Assembly (NCBI RefSeq): GCF_902686445.1
Contig: NC_062229.1
Location: forward strand, 5,303,503-5,367,502
Reading direction: 5' to 3'
Source: Sciurus carolinensis
Taxonomy: Eukaryota > Chordata > Mammalia > Rodentia > Sciuridae
DNA: 64,000 nucleotides
Both the position numbers and the translations under genes were made by a program. This document shows positions 9,292-35,727 of this stretch, one piece after another. Within the stretch, counting starts at the first letter, position 1. Every line of letters starts with the position of its first letter. The notes under the pieces are model-generated. The model was not told the origin of the DNA, made no database searches, and was given only the letters and a program-made list of their open reading frames with translations.

Positions 9292-12200
9292 TCAGACCTG
9301 TGAGGTCTTCCCTTCTGACAGCAGCAGAGACTCCTTCACTGCCACCAGCAGCCCCAGCGCAGGCCGATATCCCTGGGCTCGGAGCCACACCACCACCAGG
9401 AGAATGGCAGCAGCCAGGCTGGCACTCAGCACCCCTGTGGGGACAGACAGATGGACAGAGAGGTGGTGGGAGGGAGGCAGAAGCTGTCACAGCCACCTAG
9501 CTCCCAATATGCGGGGCTCAGTGGTCTGCAGCCTGTCCCCGCCTAGACCCAATTCCCCCAGAACAAGCCTGGGGCAGGGGAAGGCCTGAGCATCTCACCA
9601 GCGATGGCGACAACCCCAGAGACACTTGGATTTCTGTACTGGGGCTCAGCAGAGGAGTCTGTGGCATTCCTGAGAGAGGTGACACTCTCCAGGGTCACAG
9701 GGGTCACCATGGTTGTGGCATTCCCTCCCTGGAAAGTCTCATTGGTTTCTGCAATAAAAGCAGGCATTCCGTATCTGAGGAGGGGGCACCCAGGGCATGG
9801 GGCATGCACAGGGGTCCAGGTGCCCAGGGGAGCTCTTGGGGCTCATCCATCCAAGACTAGGTGAGTTACTCCTAACAATGCCACGCCACCCTACAGGGGC
9901 AAGGCAGAGTGCAGTGACCACACCCCCGGCTGGTCACAAACACCCCAACAGACATCACGTACTCCTAACCAGACCCAGCCCTCCCCACTCCCACAGGGCC
10001 CCGAGACCCTGGTGACCCACCGCAGCCAAGCTCATCGCTGGAGTCCAGGCAGTCTGGATGGCCATCGCAGCGCCACGTGTGCGGGATGCAGGTGTTGCCC
10101 AGTGCACAGTGCAGCTCACCCGTGGGGCAGGGCTGGCGACTGCAGTTCCGAAGGTGCGTGTCAGTGCTACCAGAGCAACCACTGATGCTATCACAGGAGC
10201 AGCGGGAGCCAGGGGGTGGAGGGCACTGCCCGTTCTGGGCACACGGCTCAATCCCTGGGGCACAGTCAAGTCCAAAACGCCCATGCAAGAAAGCCCAGCA
10301 TTCTGCACACAGCTTCCCAGTAAGTCCCACCTTCTGAGAACAGCTAACCTAGCAAGACTGGCCTTGCTATCAGGCTCAGCTCACTGTCCTGTTAGCTCCA
10401 CCTTCCAAGGTCCTGCCTCCCTGCAAGCTCCTCCCCACAAGACCCCACTAGCTCAACTTCCCTGTAAGTCTACCTTGGTTTGAACCCTGGGCCTTGGCAG
10501 GTGCTTTTTCACTAAGCTTTGCCCCTAGCCCAAACCACCTCTTTTCTTTTTTTGGTATTGGGGTTTGAACACAGGGGTGCTTTACCACTAAGCTGCATTA
10601 CTTTTTGTGACAGGGTCTCACTAAATTGCTGAGGCTGGTCCTGAACTTCCTGCCTCAGCCTTCCCAGTTGCTGGGATTACAGGTGCCACCCTGGTGGAGC
10701 CCAGCAAACCCACCTCTTCTTAAGTCCAAGACTCAGACGCCACTCTACCAGGCTTTGCAAGCCCTGCCCATTCCTACAACCCTGCATTTTAACAACCCCT
10801 CTCCTCTTCCCTGCCCATCTTGGCCCAGGAGTACAACCTTCCATTCCCACGCCCCACCCTGGAAGCCCTGCCCCAGGGTATGACCACTTACTGCACTCCT
10901 CCTCGTCGCTGCCATCTGCACAGTCCGGGTCGCCATCGCAACGCCAGGTGAGGGGCACGCAGTAGCCACTGCTGCGGCACTGGAAGCTCGTGGGCTGGCA
11001 CGAGCCTGCACTGGGGCCTGTGAGATGCACAAGCGATGCCCTGGGAGGCCCTAGTCTGAATCCTCTCCAAGGGCCAGGGCCTACAGGTTGCAACCACAGG
11101 GATAAGCCAGGCCCAGGGCACAGGAACGACACAGGTGGCCACTCCTTACTGAGCCTGGGGTTTGGAGCCCTACGAGGCAGGCCCTGCTATGATTCTACAG
11201 AAGATACTAAGAGAAAGTCACAAAGCTAGTGGCAGAGTCAGAATTCAAACCCAGGTCTCATGGGGGGGTGGGAGGGGTTAGCGTTAGGGTTAGGGTTAAG
11301 TTTAGGGTTAGGGATAAGGAGGGTGGTAAGAATGAAGGAAAGAAGGACTGTATAGAGGGAAAAGAGGGGTGGGAGGGGTGGGGGGAAGGAAAAAAAAATA
11401 ATGAATCAAACATCACTGCCCTATGTAAATTTATGATTATACAAATGGTATGCCTTGACTCCATGTACAAATAGAGAAACAACATGTATCCCATTTGTAT
11501 ACAATAAAAAAAAAAAAAAAACCCAGGTCTCAGACTCTGGAGTCTTTAGCAGGCTCAAATGGCCAGGCGGTCTATCCTAGAGAGCTCTCTCTCTGTTTCT
11601 TAATGGTGCTGGGGATTGAACCCAGGGCCTTGTGCATGTGAGGCAAGCACTCCACCAACTGAGTTATGCCCCCAGCCCCACCTGAGAGATCTCTAATCTC
11701 CATGGTTCACTAGACTAGGGGAGAAGCCATCCCCCACATGTTCCAGGTAGGATTTATGGTCAAAATCAGTAGGGCCTATTCTATTCCACCCGCTTAGCAA
11801 AAAAGGGAAACTAAGCTCCTAGGTAGAGAACTGGCGCAGTTAGCAAGCCCTATTGACTCACCTCCTAAATCCTTCCCTGACCTAAATGTGTCCCCTCCTC
11901 CCTAAAGTCCCTGGTTCCCATCTCCACTAGGAAAGGACCAGAGACCTCTCAAAGAGTCACATCATTCTGTCACCCACACTCCCCCGGCTCCTAGACCCTC
12001 TCCCTACCAAATCCAACCCTCCCACATTGTTCCTCTTTATCAAGCTCCTCTTCCTGGCCTCCTCGTGGCTGGACTAGGGGGCCTGGCTCACTTACTCCAG
12101 TCTTTGCCTGGGACTTTCCCTGGCCCAGAAGGCCCTTCTGTCCTTTCACTTTGCACCTGTGATTTCTTCCACAGCCTTTAGATCTCAGCTTACTTCCTGG

Positions 12201-14134
12201 GAGGGATCTCAAGTCCCTTTCAGAAGGCTCTGCCTCCTGTGTATAACAACAGTCCTTACACCAGTAACACCAACCTCCCACAGACCACAGTCAGCAGAGG
12301 TCAGGGCTGTGATCTCGTGACCCAGGTCAGGGAAGTCCCTGACAATGCATGGGCAACAGGTCACAAGAGGGTCCGAGATGAGTACCAATTAGATGTGAGC
12401 CTTCGCGGACTCCAAAAAGGGAGGCTAGAGCTGTTTGCTGATCTGGAGGGGCACAGAGGAGCCTGAAAAACAAAGCTAGGAGGTGACCCTTAAGGGAGGG
12501 AAGAGCTAGGAGCTCTTCCTAGGAGGAAGAGCTTTATGGGTCTCTTCCCCTTGGTGCAGCAAGGAGAGGTAAAAATACCCCACCCTGGCTTGGCCTCGCT
12601 CTATTTGCTCTGCCTGGTCCTACTGTCCTTTCCACCTTCACTCACAGGGCCTGAGTCTCCAACCCCCACCCCCAGGTCTCCAGGTCCAACTGTACCTGCA
12701 GCCACAGTCTCTGAGTTCAGCAGAGCCGGAAGAACCAGGGACAACCAGGAGCCAGCTTCCTTCCCTGCCCATGGAGGTCTGGCAGCCTCCAGGCACGGCT
12801 TCCTCCCCAGGCCTCACCACCAACAGCCCTGAGGCCTCTGACCTTCTTTTGCTGGCCTACTGGACTGTGTCCCTCTGTAAAGTGGGTAGCAGAGTAGGGT
12901 AGCTCCACCTCATGGGACAGTGGGTCAGAGAGGAGTTGGAGAGGCTAGTGATCTCCCCTCCCAGCCTGGGGTAGGAAATTAACAAAAGGGGAAGAGACCC
13001 ATAAAGCTCTTCCTCCCACAGGTAACAATGGTCCTGAATAGGGTGACGCCTGACCTCCCATAGACTCGGACACTCAGTGGAGGTCAGGGTAACATGCCAC
13101 AGAAGAGAGTTCCTACCATGAGCTAGAAATTCCTATCTCAGCACTCTGAGAAAAGGAGCTATTTGTATGCAAAGAGTTCTTGTGCTTGGTTCAAATGAAC
13201 CCAACTTCATTGAAAGAGTCAGAAACATTTGGCTTGAAAAGCAGGGACTTTGGGGTGAGTTCCATAAGAGGAGAATGCGTGCAGGAGTGGAGGGTATAAA
13301 ACTGTGCTCTCAGATGACAAGTCAGGGATTCCTGTAAGCAAGGGGAGGTCACTCCAACCCTCCCAGCTGCCTCTCTGGAGCGCTCAGAGATGGTTCCCCT
13401 GTCTCTGGACACCCAGAACCACGTGGGCCAGTACGAACAAGACCAAACACTTATGAAGTTGAGGTAGCAAGTGAAACGTGCTCAACTGCCTGGAGTAGAC
13501 CAGAGAGGGAGACCTTTCATTCCCTAAGGCAGGAAACCGTGGAGGAGAGAATGGGAAAGCGAGGCTGGTTGTCCAGGAAAGAGCCACAAGGCCTCCAGAC
13601 AAAAGATTTTTGGAAAGCACAGCTGCAGCGGAATCACCAGGAGGCCGGCCCTGCGTGGTTAGAGGTGTGAAAACCTGTGTTTGCCGGGAGTCTTCCCAAC
13701 GACGCTGGACTGAAGGGCGCCTTAGAGGTGACAACAGGGGCACAACACAGCAGAACAGGTCATGGGGGGAAGGGAAGTGGTGCGCAGGGCAGTTAGAGGC
13801 AGGCACAGGCGCCCAGGTGGAGGGTCCCCCATTCAGTCTCTCAAAACACCAATGCCCGCTCTCGGAACACCGCTAAGTCCAAAACCATGTGCTGGGGGAG
13901 TGTCCACGACGGACAGGCGGCGCAGCCAATGGAGAAACGCTGCGGTGTGCGCGGGGCGGGCGCAGCCGCAGGAGGGGCGGGGGCGCACGCTGTGGGGGCT
14001 CGCTTACCTAGAGCCTGGGCCGAGGTCCGGGTCGAGGCCGGGGTCGAGGCAGCCTCCAGGCCTAGCCCGAGGCCGAGCAGTAACCGCAGCGCCAGGCCCA
14101 GGGCCGCTGTCCGCCGTGCTCCGCCCCGCGTCAT
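9292..14134 (-). CDS. CD320: CD320, transcobalamin (vitamin B12 carrier) receptor, complete
   Basis: Type I membrane receptor that binds transcobalamin-cobalamin at the cell surface for endocytosis. Coding exons on the minus strand are 14008-14134, 10892-11017, 10021-10254, 9599-9748 and 9292-9434. All joins have GT-AG borders and phase 1, giving 259 aa and a TGA stop. A Leu/Gly-rich signal peptide covers about residues 1-27. LDL-receptor class A repeats lie at 49-84 and 127-162, each with six cysteines and the acidic calcium cage ([16 protein letters not shown] and [16 protein letters not shown]). A Cys-rich linker separates them. A Thr/Ser-rich stalk with N-x-T sites follows, then one membrane helix at about 204-229 and a short tail. 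Human CD320 is 282 aa; the shortfall is mainly in the stalk, where human carries a duplicated segment. The start used is the second Met of the human protein, because the first is GCG here. Intron 1 holds an L1 insertion and an inverted repeat. Confidence 0.95.
10478..10532 (-). repeat. ID SINE fragment
   Basis: Reverse ID (TTTGAACCCTGGGCCTTGGC) in CD320 intron 2. Confidence 0.55.
10540..10696 (-). repeat. B1-dID SINE
   Basis: Reverse dimer with T-rich start, GGGTTTGAACACAGGGGTGC and GGGATTACAGGTGCCACC. Confidence 0.85.
11247..11532 (+). mobile_element. 5'-truncated L1 insertion (3' UTR) with target-site duplication
   Basis: Body 11261-11518 is an L1 3' UTR with telomere-like GTTAGGG units, a G-rich tract and a poly(A) tail. 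It is flanked by AAACCCAGGTCTCA at 11247-11260 and 11519-11532. It lies antisense to CD320 in its intron 1 and is homologous to the ends at 44.4 and 52.0 kb. Confidence 0.9.
11602..11682 (-). repeat. ID SINE
   Basis: Reverse ID, GGGGATTGAACCCAGGGCCT to GCCCCCAGCCCC. Confidence 0.85.
11683..12499. other. CD320 intron 1 sequence, possibly L2/MIR remnants
   Basis: C/T-rich text such as TTCCTCTTTATCAAGCTCCT resembles old L2, but too weakly to assign. A degenerate direct repeat links about 12,276-12,310 and 13,054-13,090. Confidence 0.35.
12500..13016. repeat. 31-bp perfect inverted repeat with overlapping hairpins
   Basis: Arms at 12522-12552 and 12986-13016 are exact reverse complements, separated by 433 bp that are not themselves inverted. 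The left arm overlaps two further palindromes: an 8-bp stem with 3-nt loop at 12500-12518, and a 10-bp stem with 3-nt loop at 12511-12533. All share the core GAAGAGCT. It sits in CD320 intron 1 and I could not match it to a known repeat family. Confidence 0.85.
13100..13880. other. CD320 intron 1, no element recognised
   Basis: Open frames on both strands here (136-140 aa) are not conserved-looking and overlap each other. Confidence 0.4.
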
Positions 14135-14275
14135 CCAGCCGCTACTCGCGTCTCCCCAGCCACGGTGCCCGCCACACGGCGTCCCGGCCGGGTTCTTATT
14201 CCTGCGCACGCGCACGCGCGGGCCGGGGCGGGGCCTGCGCCCCTCGCTCCCGCGGCGCCGGCGGCTATTAGTACC
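13885..14275 (-). promoter_or_regulatory. CD320: CpG-island promoter of CD320
   Basis: Dense CpG and GC-box sequence (GGGGCGGGG at about 14,224-14,232) surrounds and precedes CD320 exon 1. No TATA box is seen on the minus strand, as expected for a housekeeping-type CpG promoter. The transcription start is inferred to lie just above 14,134. Confidence 0.7.
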
Positions 14276-14377
14276 GTAAACGTTAGAATACGAGGGCCCC
14301 TGAATTGTAACGCTTCCCCACTTTTTCATAGGTAAAGTTCATCGGAAGGTATAGAGCCCACTTGAAGTTAGGTAAAT

Positions 14378-14597
14378 GTTTTTTTGTTTGTTTTTGGTAC
14401 CAGGGATTGAACCCAAGGGTGCTTTACCACTGAGCCACATCCCCGGCCCTTTTATATGTTTTTTAAGAGACAGGGTCTCGCTGAGTTGCTCAGGGCCTCC
14501 CTAAATAGCTGAGGCTGGCTTTGAAATCTCGATCCTCCTGCTTCTTCAGTCTCCCTAGCCGCTGGGATTACAGGCGTGCTGTCACCGCGCCCGGCTC
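14378..14597 (-). repeat. B1-dID SINE, full dimer
   Basis: Reverse dimer just upstream of the CD320 promoter, GGGATTGAACCCAAGGGTGC to CACCGCGCCCGGC. Confidence 0.9.
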
Positions 14598-14849
14598 CGA
14601 AGTTATGTGAATGATATCGGCATCTTCTTAAAAACTACTTCGCGTTCCACATGCATACTGCGCTAATGTTGTTATTGCCTGATGATCTTATTTAATATGG
14701 TAGCAACTCCCCTCAGGCACTGCCCATCCTCTCCCTCCTCCTGCCTCTTTGGTGCTGCGGACAGATTTTACATTTTATTTACTTATTTTGGTTTATTGTC
14801 TTATTCCCTACTAGAATGCCAGCTCCAGGAGGGCAGGGATTTTGTGTTG

Positions 14850-14925
14850 TACTGCTGTGTCCTCAATGCCTGACATGGAGTAGACTCTTAGATATTTGGT
14901 GACTAAATGAGTGAAATGTCCATTT
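14850..14925 (+). mobile_element. L2 3' end
   Basis: CATGGAGTAGACTCTTAGAT and the following ACTAAATGAGTG match the usual L2 end. Confidence 0.55.
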
Positions 14926-15093
14926 TTAGGCTTCCTTCTGGGTCCCTCACACCTGGATGTGATCACTCCTCCTCACTGCCTTATTTAGTTCTCACAGCCC
15001 CCAGGGAGATGTACATTATTCTGGCATCCTTCTCATTCATCGAAGATAGTTGTGCAGCTTTGGGTTTTCCCTCTTCCCACTAGCACACAGTAG

Positions 15094-15186
15094 TAGATGC
15101 ATGTCTTTTTTTTTTTTGGGGGGGGGGGGCTGGGAATCGAACCCAGGGCCTTGTGCTTGCAAGGCAGCCCCTAGATGCATGTCTTT
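15094..15186 (-). repeat. ID SINE with target-site duplication
   Basis: The truncated reverse ID is flanked by TAGATGCATGTCTTT at 15094-15108 and 15172-15186, a clean 15-bp duplication. Confidence 0.9.
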
Positions 15187-15387
15187 CAATCCAACCTGAC
15201 TACCATATTTTCTTCTTGAAAATGAATGTCATTTGCAGTTCTGCCTTTGGAAGATGCAGTGAATCCAACTCCCAGTTGGGCCCCAAACAAGTCATTGTCC
15301 CTCAATGCTGACTCATAGGCAAGTGTTTGCCACCTCCAGCCCAAAGTTTCCTGTGAGGCTGCATTCAGTCACCCAGATTTCCACAGA

Positions 15388-15573
15388 AAGGTTTTTGTAT
15401 TGAACTCAGGGCGTTTTACCACTGAGCTACATACCCAGCCCTTTTTAGTTTTTATTTTGAGACAGGGTCTCACTAAGTTGTTTAGGGCCTCCTTAAATCA
15501 CCAAGACTGACTTTGAACTTAGGATCCTCCTACCTCGGTTGAGGATCACAGGCATGAGCCACAGCACCCAGCC
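15388..15573 (-). repeat. B1-dID SINE
   Basis: Reverse dimer, ATTGAACTCAGGGCGTTTTA to CCACAGCACCCAGCC. Confidence 0.85.
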
Positions 15574-15641
15574 AGAAGAGGTTTTATTTGCAGGCTAATG
15601 GCATGCTTCACAATTTGAAAATGTTAAGAGGTTATATGGCT

Positions 15642-15671
<30 letters not shown>

Positions 15672-15672
<1 letters not shown>

Positions 15673-15733
15673 TTTAATGTGGTGCTGAGGATCTAACCCA
15701 GTGCTCTCCTACTGAGCTACAACTGCAGCCCTA
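15672..15733 (-). repeat. ID SINE fragment
   Basis: Reverse ID abutting a run of about 28 A. Confidence 0.7.
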
Positions 15734-15739
15734 CATAGC

Positions 15740-17117
15740 TTTTGTATATATATTTTTTTCTTTTCATAATAATCTTCCTGATTACCATGGGAAAAGGAAA
15801 TAAAAGGCAATGTTGTTCAGATGTAATCAGAGGGAAAGGTTAGTAGGGTAAATAGGTCTGCCCAGGGAGGAAGGGAGGGGAGTGTCCTGCCTTTGAGGAT
15901 CAGGATCAGGTGAGGGAGGAAGGGAGGCCTCTGGGGATCCAGGCAGAGGGGCAGCCCTGGGATTTGCTTGGAGTAGATTCATTAGCTGTTCAGAGCCAGC
16001 TCAGTGAGTATGAGCAAGTTCTTGGTCTCTCTGAGGCAACCTGACAGCCTTGCTTCAGGACCAGAGCAAAATCATGGCTGTACAGAGCTTAGGATAGCAC
16101 CTGGCCCTGAGAAGGAGCTCAGGTGTGTCAGGCCTCTTTCCACTCCACTCCCACGCCAAATTTCAAGTCAGGGTCATAAGACTTTATTCAGAAACCCTGT
16201 GTCATATCTTGCCTGCGACCTCAAAAAGCCCTCCCAGGTTGCCCTCTGCCCATCCTGCCCAGCCTTCCTCTCCCTCTTGACCTTCCTGAATGTTTCATCC
16301 TTTGTTCCCAACCAGAATCCCACCTCCTCCAGGAAGCCTGCAGCTTTGGGAATTTGTAACACTCATCTTGGGGCCTGGGACCATGGTCTTTCTCCTCTGG
16401 CTCTAAGCTTCCAGAAGCCAACAGTGTCAACACTCTTGGCATACAGCCAGATCTTCTGCACCTATTGGAGGGTTACAGGGTCATTCCATGGGGCACCCGA
16501 CACTCCCCCTGCTATAGCTGTTTGGGCCCTGCAGCCAGACCTGGTCCACTTCCTTGGCAGCTTTCTCTCTCCTGCTCATTGCTCCACAGGGACCAGCCCC
16601 CTTCCTTCCCAGCCTAAGCATGCCTCAGCCCTCAGGTGGCAGCATGATCGTTCCTGGCTCAGGAAGGTTTTTCTGAACCCACTCCGGGTGAGACTTCTCT
16701 GTGAGCTACCCTTACTGCTCTCTGCTTTCACCACTGAGCTGCAGGTGGCCAAGACCAACTGGGGGCCTCAGTGAGAAGTTGCCAGAGAACTTCCACATGA
16801 GCAATGAAGGGGGTTGTTCTCCAGTGAGTGTCTGTTAGGTTTTCTGAGTACAACTCCCTCCCACAGGCCTTGGTAGTCAATGCTCCCCAAATACCCAGAG
16901 GTCTTGGAACCCAATCACCCAGAAGGAGCTACCCATTCCCCATTCCCACCACTCTTGGGAGCAGAGCCAGGCCCCCTGCACATGATCGGCTCTGCACCAG
17001 GGATGGCATATCACCCTGGAGCCAGGATCCCTTTCCCACCAGTGAAGCACTGACATGAGTTAAACTTGGCACCAACTTCACCCCAAAATCCAAGTAAGCT
17101 GGATTAAAAAGCAAAAA
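15740..17117. other. Intergenic between CD320 and NDUFA7; L2/MIR-like remnants
   Basis: MIR-like text near 15,990-16,040 and L2-like text near 16,230-16,350 (CCTCCTCCAGGAAGCCTGCA). A 256-aa open frame spans 16004-16774 plus, but crosses these remnants and matches no family. Confidence 0.45.
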
Positions 17118-17262
17118 TGCCAGGCTTGGTGGAGCATGTCTGTTGTCCCAGATACTTAGGAGGCTGAGGCAGGAAGATCACCTGAGACCAGGAGTTCAAG
17201 TTCAGCCTGGGCAACAGAGAAAGACCCTGTCCCTTATTTAAAAATTAAAAAAAAAAAGAAGT
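17118..17262 (+). repeat. B1 SINE
   Basis: Monomeric B1 (GGAGGCTGAGGCAGGAAGAT) just downstream of the NDUFA7 stop. Confidence 0.85.
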
Positions 17263-17398
17263 GAAAATGGAAGTGATTTGGAACTTCATGTATTTTTCAT
17301 AAGTTAGGTCACAGTCTCCCCAGAGGGAATTCCAGGAGGAAAAGCAGTCAGGTGGCCGAGGACATGGCCAAGTAGCCTATGGGCATGTGGGCACAGGG

Positions 17399-24441
<7,043 letters not shown>

Positions 24442-24607
24442 CTTCCGTCCGCGCTGAAGGGCGCCGGCGACGTCGCTGCCGCGAAGGTTGCTGGGGAGCG
24501 CGTGGCGTCATATCGCGAGAGCAGGAGTGGGCGTGGCTAGAGTGTTGTATAAAAGCTGTCCCGGAGACACGTGACTCCTCTCCACCGACAGCCGCTGCGC
24601 CGCCATC
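24442..24607. promoter_or_regulatory. Bidirectional promoter NDUFA7 / RPS28
   Basis: Only 166 bp separate the two start codons. For RPS28 there is a TATA box (TATAAAAG, 24548-24555) and, about 27 bp on, a pyrimidine-rich start near 24575 (CTCCTCTCC), typical of TOP mRNAs. An E-box CACGTG lies at 24568-24573. TATCGCGAGA at 24511-24520 is one base from the TCTCGCGAGA element common in TATA-less bidirectional promoters. The NDUFA7 side has no TATA. Confidence 0.8.
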
Positions 24608-25187
<580 letters not shown>

Positions 25188-25355
25188 TCTTGGTGCTGGT
25201 GGGTACAGAGGCGGCCCCTATTAGATCCTTGGCTAAGCCCGGGGGTGAGAGGGTCTTAGGAGGTGGAAAGGATCTGTAGAGACTGGCAAGAGTGAAGAGA
25301 ATTTTGGTAGTTGCTGAGGGCTCTGCCTGTATCTCATACTCTGGTCTGTTTACAG

Positions 25356-25430
25356 GTTCCTGGATCTGTACTGCTCGGCCTACAGGATGATCTGCACTTG
25401 TTAAATAAATAAAGTGTTTGTATTGTATGT
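25356..25430 (+). other. RPS28: RPS28 non-coding 3' exon
   Basis: An acceptor ending TTTACAG at 25355 precedes a short exon running through tandem AATAAA signals to an inferred cleavage near 25430. It matches the exon layout of the mammalian gene, whose 3' UTR is spliced. Confidence 0.75.
25404..25413 (+). terminator. RPS28: RPS28 poly(A) signals (two overlapping AATAAA)
   Basis: AATAAATAAA gives hexamers at 25404-25409 and 25408-25413, followed by a GT-rich element TGTTTGTATTGT. Confidence 0.85.
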
Positions 25431-25621
25431 AAACTCTAGTTTTTGTCTGGGCTGTTAGCTAGGTTTTCTTTTGGCCCTTTACTGTGTGACCCCCAAAGTG
25501 GTCACAAACCCTCAGAATCTGGAAACCTTAAGGGGGGTGTGTCTTTTCCCAAGAAGGGGAACCATGCATATGTGTTGTCCCCCTGTCCCCCCCAGACAAA
25601 ACACAAGCTTAGTAGAAGTCT

Positions 25622-25627
25622 TTTATT
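25622..25627 (-). terminator. KANK3: KANK3 poly(A) signal (AATAAA)
   Basis: TTTATT on the plus strand reads AATAAA on the minus strand, 224 bp past the KANK3 stop. The KANK3 end (near 25,605) and the RPS28 end (near 25,430) face each other about 180 bp apart. Confidence 0.8.
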
Positions 25628-25850
25628 AGGAAAGAAGTTTTGGGGAGTGGTTAGACCAGGAGTTATATTACTCCCCCAGGTCCCACCTCACCTTGGTGGG
25701 TTCAGGGTAAAGGATTCCCTCACACTGAACCATCCCAGCTGAAGCAGCTTTTCTGTCAGGCTAGGGTAAGCATCTGTACAGAGGACCCTGACCCTGTTCT
25801 GGGAAGGATCTCCCTTTATTCTCTGATCCAGGTCTAGTGTGCTGGGCAGC

Positions 25851-34364
<8,514 letters not shown>

Positions 34365-34392
34365 GTTTCCTGGAGTAGCTGCTAGACACACC
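34365..34392 (-). other. KANK3: KANK3 5' UTR part of first coding exon
   Basis: On the minus strand, CTTTTGCAG precedes 34392 and makes a good acceptor 28 nt before the start codon. This implies an upstream non-coding exon. Confidence 0.55.
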
Positions 34393-34837
34393 CTGCAAAA
34401 GGCCCCCGGAGAGGTGAGGGTGATGCCCCAGCCCCAGCCCTCTAGCTTGAGCTTCTGGAGTCTCTGAGGTATAAACCTATCCAAGGGTTTTTCTCCACTC
34501 CACTTCACTCATCTCACACACAGGCTCTCCTTCCTCCTCCCTCAAAAGACCTTGAAACAGTGGATTAAATCAACATAGGGATCCCCACGTCCCAGGCTTG
34601 GGCAAGTAGGAGGCAGGAAAGGCATAAGACGGTCAAGAAAACAAGAGTCTCAAAGTGGGGGAGGCACGCCAGACCTACTGGGTTTTCTGTCAATCCCTGG
34701 GGAAAATTAGAAATTTATGCTCAAGAGTGTGTAGGCTGCAAGTCTTTAGAGAAGGGGAAAGCTGGAAGATCAAGGGCTTGTTAAAATCTCATCTAGTGAG
34801 ATTGTGCATATTAAAAAAAAAAAAAAAAGATTTCTTG
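34393..34837. other. KANK3 5' intron, nothing recognised
   Basis: No gene or clear repeat apart from an A run at about 34,812-34,828. Confidence 0.4.
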
Positions 34838-34920
34838 GGCCTGGGGATACAGCTTAGTGATAGAGCATTTGTGCAAGGCCCTGGGTTTGATCCCTAGCAC
34901 CAAAACAACAAAACAAACTC
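34838..34920 (+). repeat. ID SINE
   Basis: GGGCCTGGGGATACAGCTTA to TTGATCCCTAGCACC. Confidence 0.85.
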
Positions 34921-35306
34921 AAAACAAGGAGGGGGGAGGCATTTCTTGAAAGTTTTTTTCCTCAGAGAAATGTAAATAAGACATAAATGTACCTGTGCAT
35001 TTTTACCCAGGTCACAGAGAGACCCTTCCAGAAATGATGGAGAATCGTGGACTGGGTACACCCAGGTTGCAACCAGTGAATACCTCTCTCTTTGGAATAT
35101 CTCTAGTGGAGTACCACAGGGCTCTGTCCTTGGCTTGTAAGAGTCGGTAATGAAACCTAACGTACCTAGGTGACCAAAGGTGTAGCTATACGTGGGGAAT
35201 GGGAGGAGGGTGACAATATGAAGTGAAGGAGATTGGGTCATATCTAATAATGTGACATTTAATGAAGACAAATAATGAGTTCAGAACTTTGGTTCAAAAA
35301 GCTCAG
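34921..35306. other. KANK3 5' intron, nothing recognised
   Basis: Sequence around 35,090-35,160 (GGCTCTGTCCTTGGCTTGTA) may be an old LINE/LTR piece; not assignable by eye. Confidence 0.35.
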
Positions 35307-35475
35307 GATGGCTAGGTGTGGTGGCACATGCTTGTAAGTCCAGTTCCTTGGATGGCAAGTTGGAGAGACCAACCTGTCTCCCACTTCATGAGACCCTATC
35401 TCAAAAATTTAAAAGGCTGGAGATGTAGCTCAGTGATAAAGCACCCTGGGTTCAATCCCCAGTACCCCATACAAA
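35307..35475 (+). repeat. B1-dID SINE
   Basis: TAGGTGTGGTGGCACATGCT to CAATCCCCAGTACCCC; shortened B1 half. Confidence 0.85.
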
Positions 35476-35485
35476 GCACAGAATG

Positions 35486-35665
35486 GGGCCAGCCATGGTG
35501 GTGCCTCCTGTAATCCCAGGTACTCTGGAGGCTGAGGCAGGAGGATGGCAAGATCTAGGCAGGCCTGGGTAACCTAGACCCTGTCTCAACATAAAAAATT
35601 AAAAAAGGTAAAAGGGCTGGTGATGTAGCTCAGTGATAGAGCAACCTTGGTTCAACCCCTAGTTG
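35486..35665 (+). repeat. B1-dID SINE
   Basis: Directly follows the previous copy in the same orientation. Confidence 0.85.
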
Positions 35666-35727
35666 AGGGGAAAACAGAAGGGGGAGGAGGAGAAAGTAGA
35701 GAAGGGAAGTTGTTGAAGAAAAAAGGA

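Noticed and set aside
11277..11315. Interstitial telomeric repeat
   Set aside because: The GTTAGGG units recur in the same L1 3' UTR context at 44.6 kb, so they are L1 sequence.
16004..16774. 256-aa open frame between NDUFA7 and CD320
   Set aside because: It runs through MIR- and L2-like remnants, has no family features, no promoter and no splice structure; most likely chance.
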